Source of the DNA: an uncultured Blautia sp.
GTDB lineage: Bacteria; Bacillota; Clostridia; Lachnospirales; Lachnospiraceae
Direction of reading: 5' to 3'
NCBI GenBank assembly: GCA_937893675.1
Contig: CALBGI010000049.1
Coordinates: 35,832-99,831, forward strand
DNA: 64,000 nucleotides
The notes under the pieces: generated by a model
Databases searched by the model: none
The model's input: only the letters and a program-made list of their open reading frames with translations
What the model was told of the DNA's origin: nothing
Position numbers and translations under genes: made by a program
In this document: piece by piece, positions 52,901-63,047 of the stretch
Layout of the letters: every line of letters starts with the position of its first letter
Position numbering within the stretch: the first letter of the stretch is position 1

Positions 52901-54217
52901 CTATCTTTCCAGGGGGATCAGAATCCTCAGCTCAAACCAGCTGTCCCGCATCCCGGAGGTCACAGAACCTCCGTATTTTTTTACCGTGCTCTGAATACTT
53001 TTCATCCCAAATCCGTGAAACCGCTTGTCCTTTTTGGTCGTCTGGGGCATTCCGTTTCGAAAAGTCAGCTTTTCTTCACAGTAATTTTCGATCTTAATGC
53101 ACAGAAAATTTTTCTGCTGCGCAACGTACAGGTGAATGAGCCGTTTCTCCGGTGCGTCCAGCTTTTCCACACTCTCAATGGCATTGTCCAGCACATTTCC
53201 AAAAAGCGCGCTGATATCCATTTCCGCAATAAAATTCAAAAGCGTTCCGTCCGCCACACAGGTCAGCCCGATTCCTTTGTTCTGGCAATACAGGCTTTTG
53301 CTTGTCAGCACCGCGTCCAGCACCTTATTTCCGGTCTTGTTCTGCGCCTCGTAGGATTTGATCTCTTTCTCCATCTGCTCCAGATAACGGGTGGATTTTT
53401 CGCTGTTCGCCTCTGCCTTTAAAAGGGTAATCTGATGCTTCAGATCGTGATATTTCTGGTTTACAAGGTCGATGCTCTCCTGGGAAAGCTGATAATTCCG
53501 ATACTGCATCTCCAGAATATTCTGCAGCGTATTCACCTCAAACTTCATCTGAAGCTCCCGCACCTGGATATGATAGGCGTACAGAACTGCCATACCGCTC
53601 AGATCCACCAGGGTACGGATCGTAAACATTTCTCCTGCAAACGGGCTTCCAAACATCACATTCTGGTTCAGATAGCTGATATTGCTCACAGCAAAAACGG
53701 CCGCGCTGATGATGATGACCGTGATCAGCTCCCTGCGGCTGATATTCACCGTTTCCACGTCCTTCTGAAAATACCGCTCCAGCCAGTAAATGATCCCGAA
53801 AATGATCAGATATGCCACAATAAGCTGTATCCACCGCCCCATGGATGTGTCCACAAACCACGGGAATCTTTTTATCATGTAAAAATAAATCTGCCAGCAC
53901 AAAGACGCCGCAAACTCCCCGGTGATAAACGCCCGCGCGCAGTAATAGCCCGCCTCTGTAAACGAAAATTCACAGCAGGTGTGGATATAAAACAAAAGTA
54001 TGGACACAGACACCGCCATGCACGGCAAAAACCAGGCCTGCCGCACGCCGTCCGTCACCGCCATAAATCCAATGAGCGCAGTCCCGAACGCCATATGGTT
54101 CCGTATCCGTTTGGCCCTCTGGATCCGTTTACGATTGGTGCAGATCACAATAAGCGCCGCCAGAAAATACGCAATAGAATAGTAATATCCCGGAGTGTTG
54201 ATAAATGCCGCTGTCAT
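52901..54217 (-). CDS. AgrC-like sensor histidine kinase (GHKL type)
   Basis: Membrane sensor kinase of 438 residues. About six N-terminal helices (to residue 215), a coiled region with YHDLKHQITLL as phospho-acceptor His motif, then a GHKL ATPase with N-box NVLDNAIESVEKL and G-box HGFGMKSIQ. Such kinases sense peptides or other signals. The start abuts the response-regulator stop. Convergent with the BMC genes. Confidence 0.9.
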   Translation of the reverse strand: MTAAFINTPGYYYSIAYFLAALIVICTNRKRIQRAKRIRNHMAFGTALIGFMAVTDGVRQAWFLPCMAVSVSILLFYIHTCCEFSFTEAGYYCARAFITGEFAASLCWQIYFYMIKRFPWFVDTSMGRWIQLIVAYLIIFGIIYWLERYFQKDVETVNISRRELITVIIISAAVFAVSNISYLNQNVMFGSPFAGEMFTIRTLVDLSGMAVLYAYHIQVRELQMKFEVNTLQNILEMQYRNYQLSQESIDLVNQKYHDLKHQITLLKAEANSEKSTRYLEQMEKEIKSYEAQNKTGNKVLDAVLTSKSLYCQNKGIGLTCVADGTLLNFIAEMDISALFGNVLDNAIESVEKLDAPEKRLIHLYVAQQKNFLCIKIENYCEEKLTFRNGMPQTTKKDKRFHGFGMKSIQSTVKKYGGSVTSGMRDSWFELRILIPLER

Positions 54218-54928
54218 TTATTTTCCTACCTCATTCATATAATCGTTGAGCGCGTCCAGAAACGGCTTCTTTTTGGATCGGCTCACCAGGATCACATCTC
54301 CCGCTACCGTCACGTCATTTCCCCGGAAATCCTCCACATACTCAAGATTCACCAGATAGCACCGGTTGCACCGGAAAAACAGCTTTTCATCCAGTTCATC
54401 CTCCACATCCTTGATAGCGCCCTTGGCGACAACCTCCCGATCTTTCAGATGATAGATCAGCAGGTGATCTCTCACCTCAACATAGCAGATCTCCGATTCT
54501 GCCAGTTTTCTCATTCCGCCCTTCTGAGGCACGGTAATATATTTCTTCTCTTTTCTCTTCACCCGCGTCAAAGCGCGGTCGATCCTCTGGGAAAACGCAA
54601 AATAGGAAATCGGCTTCAGCACATAGTCCAGCGCATCCACCTTGTACCCCTGTATGGCATACTGCGGCATATTTGTGATAAATATGATCACAACCTCTGT
54701 GTCCTGCTCCCGGATCTTTTCTGCTGCCGTCATCCCATCCATAAAGGCCATTTCCACATCCATGAGAATCATGTCATATTCCGCAGAATAGTTGGTCACA
54801 ATATCCTCTCCGTCCTGGAACAATGTAACCCCGATCTTATATCCCCGTTCTTTTTCGTATTGGTTCAGATATTCTTTGAGCTGCGCCGCATAAGTCTGGT
54901 CGTCTTCCACCACCGCAATACGAAACAT
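54218..54928 (-). CDS. LytTR-family response regulator
   Basis: Response regulator of 236 residues: receiver with D9/D10 and phospho-acceptor D57 (ILMDVEMAFMDG), and a LytTR DNA-binding domain (about 135-232; EVRDHLLIYHLKD, FFRCNRCYLVNLEYV). Partner of the AgrC-like kinase just downstream. Start ATG after AAAGGAGG. Target genes unknown; typical LytTR sites would be pairs of short direct repeats. Confidence 0.93.
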   Translation of the reverse strand: MFRIAVVEDDQTYAAQLKEYLNQYEKERGYKIGVTLFQDGEDIVTNYSAEYDMILMDVEMAFMDGMTAAEKIREQDTEVVIIFITNMPQYAIQGYKVDALDYVLKPISYFAFSQRIDRALTRVKRKEKKYITVPQKGGMRKLAESEICYVEVRDHLLIYHLKDREVVAKGAIKDVEDELDEKLFFRCNRCYLVNLEYVEDFRGNDVTVAGDVILVSRSKKKPFLDALNDYMNEVGK

Positions 54929-54990
54929 GGTATATCCTCCTTTTTTGATACTGTAATCATAATATACTATTCCGCGGATTTTTGCACTAA

Positions 54991-55034
54991 AAAATATCCC
55001 CGGCCGGGAACCATTCCACAGCCGGAGATATTTT
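54991..55034 (-). terminator. Terminator of the rhamnosidase/GH3 operon
   Basis: A 14-bp stem (54991-55004 with 55021-55034), fully paired on the minus strand with one G-U, a 16-nt loop, and a U-rich 3' side (UAUUUUUUAG). It lies 22 nt after the stop of the small membrane protein. Confidence 0.75.
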
Positions 55035-55056
55035 GTTTCTCATATGTTCTTTTCTC

Positions 55057-55530
55057 TTAAGCCTCTTTTTTCTTAAGATTGAAAAATGCTGCTGCCATTG
55101 CTGCAACTGCTGCGATTCCAAGGCACACCATATTTACAATGGTTCCTGTCGCAGAAGACATATTTGCAGGGGTCTGTACCTCCAGAAGCACATCTGCATT
55201 GGAGAAGAAAATGAATCCAAGACCTTCCGCTCTTGCGCTCACTAGGCTCACCAGACAAAGGGTGAGCAGCACCGGTGCCGCGATCCGCAAAATTCCGGAC
55301 AGGATTTCCACGGCCGCTGCTGCAGCGCCTTCCAGCTTCACCTGCGCCAGCACGATCACTGCCGCCAGCATTACCATGGCAATCACTCCGTAAAGAATCA
55401 AATTTGTAACAGAAGCATTTTTAAAATAACCTTCACTTGAAATATTTACACCGTAAACAATGAGGGATACCAATGTCAGTACCACAACTATCGCGTTAAG
55501 CCAGGTTCCGACCGATTGTTTTTTCAACAT
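55057..55530 (-). CDS. Small four-helix membrane protein next to GH3
   Basis: Protein of 157 residues with four hydrophobic helices (about 10-30, 43-64, 75-100 and 128-148) and a lysine-rich end (NLKKKEA). No family recognised. It follows the membrane-anchored GH3 after 2 nt, so the two are probably made together; it may help place or hold the enzyme in the membrane. Function unknown. Confidence 0.75.
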   Translation of the reverse strand: MLKKQSVGTWLNAIVVVLTLVSLIVYGVNISSEGYFKNASVTNLILYGVIAMVMLAAVIVLAQVKLEGAAAAAVEILSGILRIAAPVLLTLCLVSLVSARAEGLGFIFFSNADVLLEVQTPANMSSATGTIVNMVCLGIAAVAAMAAAFFNLKKKEA

Positions 55531-55532
55531 GA

Positions 55533-58500
55533 TCAGTTCTCCTCCTTTTCTTTACTTTCGGATTTTTTTGCAGACTTTAAGGTAAGTACAAGCCATGCCA
55601 GTGTGGAAATGATTGCGATTGCTCCGCTGACATAGGTAGTTGCGCTGATGGCATTGTCCCACCAGGTCTGTACACGCTCTGTGGAAACATTCATAACCGC
55701 GCTGTTTGCAAAGGTATAGAGCTGGTATTTCAGATTCTGTCTTGCCTGGTCTACCAGTGCTGCGTCATTTGCCACGGTCTCCTCGGAAATATGCATCCAG
55801 GTCGCGTCTGCACCGTTTTCACCCAGATTGATATGGTTATCCTCTGTCGCAAAATCTGCCACCTGCGTGATTCCTGCCATGATCATGGATTCCGGATTAA
55901 AGTAATACTTGTTGTTCATCATATCTGTGGAGACAACGCCGGTAAATGCCCATTCGTTTCTCAGGATATCCTGAAGCATTCCTACATGATGAGAAGCGTT
56001 CGTTGCTCCGATACGGTTAAAGGCGATCATGACTGCCATGCCGTCCGCATCTTCCAGACCACCCTGGAAGCATCTCAGATCTGTCTCACGGAATTTCTGT
56101 TCGTGCATGTAAGCGGAAATACCGCCGCGGTTGTGCTCCTGATCGTTGAAGCCCATATGTTTCGGTCCGTTCAGGATTCCCATGTCTGCACAGCCCTGAA
56201 GGATACCGTAGCCCATGCGGTTTGTCAGCATCGGATCCTCGGAAATGTATTCATAATTACGTCCGTTGTAAGGTGTTCTTCTCTGTGTGAGACCGGTGCC
56301 CCACAGATGGTAACGCTGCAGCCAGAGGCCGGAATTTCCTTCTACACGTCCCCAGTCATACGCCAACTGCGGGTTGAAGGAGGAACCGAGAAGCGTCTGG
56401 GAATGTACGTTAAACCGATAGGTCTCGCCTGTTTCTTTGTCTTCATAGGTTGCTGTAAATCCGCTGACACCCTCGTTCTGGTTTACAACCGGGTTTTCTA
56501 CGTTGGTAAGGGTATCTGTCTGGCTTCCGCCATGAATAACCGCGCCGACTGCCTCGTCAATGGTAATCTGTGAAACCAGCTCATCCCATGCCGGGTCGTC
56601 AATATTCTCCAGCTGGCTGCCGGAAATATCCGCTGTGTTAAAGCGCAGGCCCTTGTCCTCGCCCTCTGTCGCCGGACTGTCAGTCTGGATCGTGTAGGTC
56701 TCACCGCGAAGCTCTGCGATCCACTCTTCACTCTTGGGACTGTCGCCTACCGTAATTTCTACCTCGTTGTAGTTGATGGGATAGGTTCCTTCCCAATCCT
56801 GACGGGACAGGTATGTAACGGTATCTTCCCCTGTCCAGTAATTCAGATCCGCTTCGTCTGCCACATTGGTAACTTCTACACCGTTTTCAATGGCAAATGT
56901 GGTGTTATCCAGCTCCTCCAGATTCCACTTCTGAACTGCACCCTCTGCCTTGGCATCCATTCCGTCGCTCTCCGTGTAGCCCTGCTCTGCCAGAATGTTG
57001 TTTACCGCTTCATGTGAGCCTGCTGCTGCAGTGAAATAATAATCTCCTGCATCCAGAATGTAGGTCTTTGCATTTGTGTAATCGTAGCTTGCCAGATATT
57101 TCGTCGGAATGGTAATGGTGACTTCCTCTGTCGCACCTGCTGCCACCTCTGCTTTTGCGGAGTTCAGGAACATAACTGCGGATTTCTCCACCTTGTTTTC
57201 CTTGTCATAGTCTGTGTAAGGCTGCTGTACATACAGCTGCGCAAGGAAGGTTCCATCCTGGTCACTGTTGTTTTTCAGTTCAACAACCGCAGTGATATTT
57301 CCTTCTGCTGAATTGTCCACCTCAACACTCTTTAAGGTCTGCTCATAATCCAGATAGCTCAGACCATGACCAAAATCATACAAAACCTCCTCGTTGTAAT
57401 CCCATGCATCTGCCTGTGTCGCACCTGCAGCGGAATCTGCGCCGGAATCCGGGTTTGCAATGGAATCATAGTAGCGGGTCTCAAAATACTTGTAGCCAAC
57501 ATAGATGCCCTCTGCCTCTACAATGTAAGTACCTCCGTTATAGGTGTCGGAGCCGCCGAAAGAACCTGCCTCGGTATTTGCGATCTCCACACCCGGATAA
57601 CGGGGATCGTCGCCGGAGCGTCCAATGCTCTCATAATCTGCATAGTAACCGCCGCCAAAGTTCATAACCGCCGGAATGGAGGCATTGTCTGCCACATAGG
57701 TATCCGGAAGCGCGCCGGTCGCATTTACCTTTCCGGTAAGAACGTTCACAACACCGGTCGCCTGGTAGTCGTTGAGAACACCGATGTAAGCAATACCGTC
57801 TACCTCATGCTCGCCGCCCTCGGCAATATCCTTCAGAACCATGGTGTTTCCGGAGTTGATGAGAACCACAACCTGTGAACAGGTTTCCTTTGCCGCATCT
57901 ACGACTGCCAGCTCATCCTCAGAAAGTGCCAGCGGGTCCTCTCCTGTTTCCTTGCCCTCACGATCCACTGCGGAGCCGGGTGCATAGGTATTTCCTTCGC
58001 CTGCGCCTCTGGCAAATACACAGATTCCCACCGTATTTTCTTTGTCGATCTGATCTTTCCAGTCAGCCGGTGCGCCTAATTTTTCGTATTCTGCGGGCGG
58101 CACCTCGTTGATCTGATAAGTTGTCATGTCTCCCGGGGAAGGTACGTACATGTTGTCGTATGCAACCTGCTTCTCCATTTCACCGGTCCATCTGTTTTCC
58201 ACCTCTTCCATGTGCTCGTTGAGAATGTTCTCCACATAGAAATTCTTTACTGTCTCATTGACTTCCACGCCTGCGTCCGCAAATGCCTGAACCAGGTCAA
58301 CTGCATCCTCGTTTCCGGCCTTCAGATCGCCCTTTGCATAGGGATAGGGCGCATAAGCTGCCAGGCCAAACAAAGCCACGCTCTTATCGGTAAGCGGCAG
58401 AACGTTGTTGTCATTTTTCATCACAACCGTTCCCTCTTCACCTTCTCTTACCGCGATGTCCTTTGCTGCGGCTTTCATTTCGTCAAAAGTCGCATAATCG

Positions 58501-58679
58501 CTGACAAACCGTGCGGAATCCGCATCTGTTTTTGTCACATAGCTCTGTGTCCCCAGAGCGCTGTCCAGTCTTGCACGGTATCCGTCCGCAATATCCGCAC
58601 CCACAATGGATAGCGTCATCACAGACGCGGTAACTGCCGCCAGACCGCGCATTACCGGTGCAATCTTCTTTGAGTTCAT
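55533..58679 (-). CDS. Domain-swapped, membrane-anchored GH3 beta-glycosidase, 1048 aa
   Basis: Beta-glucosidase-type GH3 enzyme with domains in reversed order. After a hydrophobic N-terminal segment (about 8-28) comes the alpha/beta sandwich (about 60-340; ALPDTYVAD), then a fibronectin III-like domain (about 440-575). The TIM-barrel part comes last (about 700-1000), with KHMGFNDQEHNRGG, IAFNRIGAT and the nucleophile D919 in GVVSTDMM. A C-terminal helix and KKSESKEKEEN anchor it. Family members with this swapped order are known from Ruminococcus and Butyrivibrio. It probably trims beta-glucosides or a related glycan outside the membrane; topology is inferred. Confidence 0.9.
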   Translation of the reverse strand: MNSKKIAPVMRGLAAVTASVMTLSIVGADIADGYRARLDSALGTQSYVTKTDADSARFVSDYATFDEMKAAAKDIAVREGEEGTVVMKNDNNVLPLTDKSVALFGLAAYAPYPYAKGDLKAGNEDAVDLVQAFADAGVEVNETVKNFYVENILNEHMEEVENRWTGEMEKQVAYDNMYVPSPGDMTTYQINEVPPAEYEKLGAPADWKDQIDKENTVGICVFARGAGEGNTYAPGSAVDREGKETGEDPLALSEDELAVVDAAKETCSQVVVLINSGNTMVLKDIAEGGEHEVDGIAYIGVLNDYQATGVVNVLTGKVNATGALPDTYVADNASIPAVMNFGGGYYADYESIGRSGDDPRYPGVEIANTEAGSFGGSDTYNGGTYIVEAEGIYVGYKYFETRYYDSIANPDSGADSAAGATQADAWDYNEEVLYDFGHGLSYLDYEQTLKSVEVDNSAEGNITAVVELKNNSDQDGTFLAQLYVQQPYTDYDKENKVEKSAVMFLNSAKAEVAAGATEEVTITIPTKYLASYDYTNAKTYILDAGDYYFTAAAGSHEAVNNILAEQGYTESDGMDAKAEGAVQKWNLEELDNTTFAIENGVEVTNVADEADLNYWTGEDTVTYLSRQDWEGTYPINYNEVEITVGDSPKSEEWIAELRGETYTIQTDSPATEGEDKGLRFNTADISGSQLENIDDPAWDELVSQITIDEAVGAVIHGGSQTDTLTNVENPVVNQNEGVSGFTATYEDKETGETYRFNVHSQTLLGSSFNPQLAYDWGRVEGNSGLWLQRYHLWGTGLTQRRTPYNGRNYEYISEDPMLTNRMGYGILQGCADMGILNGPKHMGFNDQEHNRGGISAYMHEQKFRETDLRCFQGGLEDADGMAVMIAFNRIGATNASHHVGMLQDILRNEWAFTGVVSTDMMNNKYYFNPESMIMAGITQVADFATEDNHINLGENGADATWMHISEETVANDAALVDQARQNLKYQLYTFANSAVMNVSTERVQTWWDNAISATTYVSGAIAIISTLAWLVLTLKSAKKSESKEKEEN

Positions 58680-58742
58680 AATGAATCCCCCTTTTATTAA
58701 TTTGATCTATTTTCTCAGCATCCATGGCTGAAAGACCCTGTT

Positions 58743-60206
58743 TTATTTTCTCTTTTCAATTTCTTCCTGCTCCGCTTTGAGGTTGTCCTCCACCCGGAAA
58801 AACAGGAACAAAAGCACAGCGCAGATAATATAGGCAATGGTTTCCACCCAGATATAGCTCACGGAAATACCGGCCTGCGCCAGGGCGCTCTGCGCATCCG
58901 CACCCACCACAAGGTTCTGGTTGTACTGAACCCCTTTGAGGATTGCGGAAAATACCGCGTTCATCACCGGGGAAGCTGCCACCATGAGAGAACTGTATAT
59001 GGACATGGTCAAACCGTCTGTCCGAAGCCCGGTTTTCCATTCAATATGGTCAATAACATCTGCCAGCATGGCAAGGATCATGTAGCATGCCGGGGAAGAG
59101 CCAAGACATTTCAGCGCCACGCCCACGGCAACCGGCACAATATTGCTTCCTCCAAATCCTGCGATAACGCCTCCCAGCGCTCCCAGTACCAGAAATGCGC
59201 TGACTGTCTTTCTTTTTCCGAACTTTTGGCACAGCGGATTGACAAAAAGCATTGCCACCGCCATGGGAATCGCCCCCATAACAGCCAAAATGGACTGATA
59301 GGTTCCCCAGGCGTCCGCCCCCATGGCTGAATTATCCAGCACCCATTTGCAGAAATAGGACATGGAGCCGTTCTTGATCGCACCGGAAAACTGGAAGATC
59401 ATGTAGAATACCATGACAATCCACCACCATTTTTCTGAGGCAACTGCCGCAAACTGCGCTTTCATGGAAACCGTCTTCTGGTTCTCTCTGCCTCCTGCGC
59501 TTTCTTTTTTCTCAAAAAGCTCCTCCGTCACACGCTCACGGCTGAATTTATACTGCAAAAATACGGTCAGCGCGGTAAGGATCCCCACGGCCAGCATTGC
59601 CATAAACCACAGACTCTGATTCTCCTTCAACGCAAAAGACACAAGAATCGGGAATACCATGGAACCGGCGCCCATCGCCGCCAGACCCGCAATGTTGGTA
59701 AATGACGCCAGCTGTCCTCTCTGATCAGAATTTCTGGTAGATACCGCTACCAGCGTAGAATTGGCCGTATTATAAATGGGGTATGCAACCGAATAAAACA
59801 GGTTGTACGCAACTGCGATCCACACCATTTTCATAGTACCCTCAAACGGCACGATAAACATCAAAACCGATGCCACGGACAAGGTCAGCGCAGATAACAA
59901 AATCCAGGGTCTTGCCTTTCCGGCCAGTACCTTTGTCCGCTCAATGAGCTGCCCCACAACCAGATTGGCAATTACAATAAAAATTGTGGATATCAGCTGC
60001 AAAGAGGTCAAAAACGTCAAATCCAGCTTCAGGACATCCGTAAAATAGGTATTTAAAATACTGGTAAAAATGCCGGAAGACAGAAGACCTCCAATAGGGC
60101 CGATAAAATAGCCCAGCAGCATTTCCGCTTTTCCCACGTCCCTGCTTTTAACCAGCGAGGCCGTCAGAGGCGTATTCCAGAAATCCGACTGTTTTTTCTG
60201 ATCCAT
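58743..60206 (-). CDS. GPH-family glycoside:cation symporter
   Basis: MFS_2 transporter of 487 residues with about 12 helices, related to MelB/XynB-type carriers of glycosides, pentosides and hexuronides. Motifs include LLGYFIGPIGGLLSSG and the loop LIERTKVLAGKARPWILLSA (the GPH motif). Start: ATG 60206 with GGAAGTG at 8 nt; a GTG at 60215 overlaps it. Between GH78 and GH3 genes, so it likely imports the trimmed glycoside or rhamnoside. Confidence 0.9.
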   Translation of the reverse strand: MDQKKQSDFWNTPLTASLVKSRDVGKAEMLLGYFIGPIGGLLSSGIFTSILNTYFTDVLKLDLTFLTSLQLISTIFIVIANLVVGQLIERTKVLAGKARPWILLSALTLSVASVLMFIVPFEGTMKMVWIAVAYNLFYSVAYPIYNTANSTLVAVSTRNSDQRGQLASFTNIAGLAAMGAGSMVFPILVSFALKENQSLWFMAMLAVGILTALTVFLQYKFSRERVTEELFEKKESAGGRENQKTVSMKAQFAAVASEKWWWIVMVFYMIFQFSGAIKNGSMSYFCKWVLDNSAMGADAWGTYQSILAVMGAIPMAVAMLFVNPLCQKFGKRKTVSAFLVLGALGGVIAGFGGSNIVPVAVGVALKCLGSSPACYMILAMLADVIDHIEWKTGLRTDGLTMSIYSSLMVAASPVMNAVFSAILKGVQYNQNLVVGADAQSALAQAGISVSYIWVETIAYIICAVLLFLFFRVEDNLKAEQEEIEKRK

Positions 60207-60227
60207 CCTGTTCACTTCCTTTTCTTT

Positions 60228-62795
60228 TTATTTGTTCTCTTTCGGGCACGTACAGGAAAACTCATATGTTCCGCTGCCGCGCTCTGCGATACTGCCGTCC
60301 GGAAGAGCAACAATACAGCTTGTCCCCGCAGGAACCTCTATTTCCAGATAAAATCTGTCTTTTTCCATTCTCCATCTGGACCATATCCTTCCGTAAGGCG
60401 TATGGGTGCTTCCCTCTGCCCACGTCAGGCCGCCGCCTACAAGGGGACTTACCCGGAAGGTCTTGTATCCCGGATCCACAGCCTCAATCCCGACAATCCT
60501 CTGATAAAGAAAAGCCCCGACCGCGCCGGACGCATAGTGATTGTAGGAGATCATCATGTCCGTTCCGTCATTGCTGATGGGACACTCGCCGTTTTCATCC
60601 AGGCCGTCCCAGCGCTCCCATATGGTGGTCGCACCGGATTTGACCTCGTAAAGCCAGGAAGGGCACTTTGTATTGAGAAGCATTTTAAATGCCGCCTCTT
60701 CCTGCCCGTTGTCTGCAAGAGCAAACAAGATATAGGGAGTTCCCGGAAATCCGGTTCCAATGCAGTAGTCGGATTTCTCCAGCAATTTCACAAGATTTTC
60801 CGCTGCTTTTTTCTGCGCTTCCCCGGGAAACATCTGAAAATAAAGGGGAAGTACATATCCGGTCTGAAATTCCCTGTGAAGCTTTCCGTTTCCATCTGTA
60901 AATACGGAAATATAGGCATCCGCCGTCTTTTCCGAAAGCCTCCGGAAATATTCGGCATCCTCTTTTTCTCCCAAAAGCTCTGCCACCATTCCCGCAACCC
61001 GGCTGGTATTGTGAAGGCTTGCCGTTGCCGTCCATTTACTTCGGCTCTGCCACTGGGACATCTTGGGAACATCCGGCGCTACCCAGTCTCCAAAATGCAG
61101 CATCGAGGGGGTGTTCCAGATATATCTGTGTTTTCCTAGGCCAAAGCCGGCCCAGAAACGGCAGGCCTTTACATATTTCTTCATGGAAGGGTACATATCT
61201 CTCAGAATATCAACATCGCCTTTTGCCATGTACTGCGCCCACGGAACAAGCACACAGGCATCTCCCCACCAGTCAATGGCCATTGCCGGCATGGTTGCCG
61301 GAAAACCGTAGCCCTGCACAGGCACGGTATTGGGAAGTCCCCCTGTTGGAAGCTGCTCGGAACGTACATCCAGCAGCCACTTTTCAAGAAAACGGCTGAT
61401 ATCAAAATTATAACAGGCCGTCGGGGCAAACACTGCGATGTCTCCGGTCCACCCCATACGCTCATCACGCTGGGGGCAGTCTGTAGGAATATCCACAAAA
61501 TTGGATTTGCTGCTCCACTCAATATTCTTCTGTAACCGGTTCAGCATTTCATCAGAACAGGAAAAGGTTCCGATCTCCTCCATGTCGGAATAGAGTGCAA
61601 ACGCGGAAACTTCAACATCCTGCTCTTCCATTCCCTGAATGCCTGCATACCGAAATCCCATATAAGTAAGTCTTGGGCTGTATTCCTGCTCTCCGTCCCG
61701 GCAGATATACGTAGCGGATGCCTTCGCCGTTCTCAGAAATTTAGTATTCAGGCTTCCGTCCCGGTTCAGAATTTCCGCATGCTGTACTGTAACCTGCTGG
61801 CCCTTTCGTCCCCGCAGCTTCAGATGAATAACCCCTGCAAAGTTCTGTCCAAAATCGTAAATCAGTGTCCCGTCCGCAAGCCTTCTGCAGGATAACGGCT
61901 TCATCTCCTCCTGCGCTTTTACCGGGCTTCCGTAATCCGCGATGAGATTCGGCACAAACTTAAGCTTCTCCGCTGCTACCTTTCTCCATGAAATATTATT
62001 AATATCCACTGTGGCGTCATAGGTTTCTCCATCATACAGATCTGCCATGCGGTAAGGGCTTTCCTCCGTCACCTCCCAGGACTCATCTGTGCCGATGATT
62101 TCTTCTGCGCCATCCTCATACCGGATGCGAAGCTCTGCAAGAAACGCCTGTCTGTCGCCGTCAAAGCGGTTTTGTCTGGTGAACACAAAAGAACCAACTG
62201 CCCAACCGCCTGCAGCCACTGCTGTGAGTACATTTTCCCCGTCGCCCAGCTGCTCTGTCACATCGTAGACCTGATACTGCATTTCATGCTTGTAAGAAGT
62301 AAATCCCGGAGCAAAATACCGATCGCCCACTTTTTGCCCGTTTATCTCCAGCTCATATATTCCAAGAGCTGTGGCATAAAGCTTCGCAGAAGCCACTTTT
62401 CCCCGGAGTCTTATGCGCTTCCGGAACATCATGGGGATCGGTGATACTTTCTTTTCCTGAAAAACATACTGCGCATCGCTGATCCACTTTGCCTGCCAGG
62501 GCGTTCCCATCCGCCCTGTCTCGAACTGTGTCCGGGCCGTCGCTGTCTCTCCTGCATCATCTGTCACTTCTACACAAACAGGATAGGTTGTAAACGGCTT
62601 GAGAGCTTCTCCCCCATAAGGAAGAAGCACCTGTTCTTTTGTTTCTGTCACCCAGTCGGCAATACAGACCCTGGCCTTTTTTAATGTTACCGACTTCCGG
62701 TCACTGGATATCTCAAACGAAACCCTGGGCTGCTCCCGATCCGTCACACAGCCCTCCTTGAGATGTTCCACCGTCAGTCTGCTGATTTCCAGCAT
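60228..62795 (-). CDS. Alpha-L-rhamnosidase (GH78), second copy
   Basis: GH78 enzyme of 855 residues without signal peptide. Canonical catalytic motif D439-CPQRDERMGWTG-D452 with predicted acid E445, and the base Glu in TTIWERWDG. Domain order as for the enzyme at 8268-10919, with which it shares modest similarity, so they probably differ in substrate. Start: ATG 62795 (MLEISRLTVEH), 7 nt after GGAGG; a longer reading reaches 62993 but runs through the promoter. First gene of the GH78-symporter-GH3 operon. Confidence 0.94.
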   Translation of the reverse strand: MLEISRLTVEHLKEGCVTDREQPRVSFEISSDRKSVTLKKARVCIADWVTETKEQVLLPYGGEALKPFTTYPVCVEVTDDAGETATARTQFETGRMGTPWQAKWISDAQYVFQEKKVSPIPMMFRKRIRLRGKVASAKLYATALGIYELEINGQKVGDRYFAPGFTSYKHEMQYQVYDVTEQLGDGENVLTAVAAGGWAVGSFVFTRQNRFDGDRQAFLAELRIRYEDGAEEIIGTDESWEVTEESPYRMADLYDGETYDATVDINNISWRKVAAEKLKFVPNLIADYGSPVKAQEEMKPLSCRRLADGTLIYDFGQNFAGVIHLKLRGRKGQQVTVQHAEILNRDGSLNTKFLRTAKASATYICRDGEQEYSPRLTYMGFRYAGIQGMEEQDVEVSAFALYSDMEEIGTFSCSDEMLNRLQKNIEWSSKSNFVDIPTDCPQRDERMGWTGDIAVFAPTACYNFDISRFLEKWLLDVRSEQLPTGGLPNTVPVQGYGFPATMPAMAIDWWGDACVLVPWAQYMAKGDVDILRDMYPSMKKYVKACRFWAGFGLGKHRYIWNTPSMLHFGDWVAPDVPKMSQWQSRSKWTATASLHNTSRVAGMVAELLGEKEDAEYFRRLSEKTADAYISVFTDGNGKLHREFQTGYVLPLYFQMFPGEAQKKAAENLVKLLEKSDYCIGTGFPGTPYILFALADNGQEEAAFKMLLNTKCPSWLYEVKSGATTIWERWDGLDENGECPISNDGTDMMISYNHYASGAVGAFLYQRIVGIEAVDPGYKTFRVSPLVGGGLTWAEGSTHTPYGRIWSRWRMEKDRFYLEIEVPAGTSCIVALPDGSIAERGSGTYEFSCTCPKENK

Positions 62796-62865
62796 GTTCC
62801 TTCCTCCTCGCTTCTTCTCTCTGCTTCCTTGGAAGCGTGTTTCCGTCACATTTTTTGTTAATGCT

Positions 62866-62895
62866 ATGTTATCACTTTGTAAATTGTATGGACAA
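62866..62895 (-). promoter_or_regulatory. Predicted promoter of the GH78-symporter-GH3 operon
   Basis: TTGTCC (62895-62890) and TAACAT (62871-62866), 18-nt spacer, on the minus strand, about 70 nt before the rhamnosidase start. The remaining gap to 63047 is AT-rich without other recognised signals. Confidence 0.5.
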
Positions 62896-63047
62896 AAAAG
62901 CACGCGAATGGTTGTTTTTTTAACGTAATCTGTCTGCTGAAAGTTTAAATTTACTGTGAACTCCCATATCGCGCATTGACTTTCTGTTCTCATTCTGTAT
63001 AATAAAATTATAGAACATATTGCGCTATATACTTGGAAAGGAAGTAT

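Noticed and set aside
62796..62993. 66-residue N-terminal extension of the second rhamnosidase.
   Set aside because: It spans the predicted promoter and lacks a ribosome binding site; MLEISRLTVEH matches the start of the other GH78.
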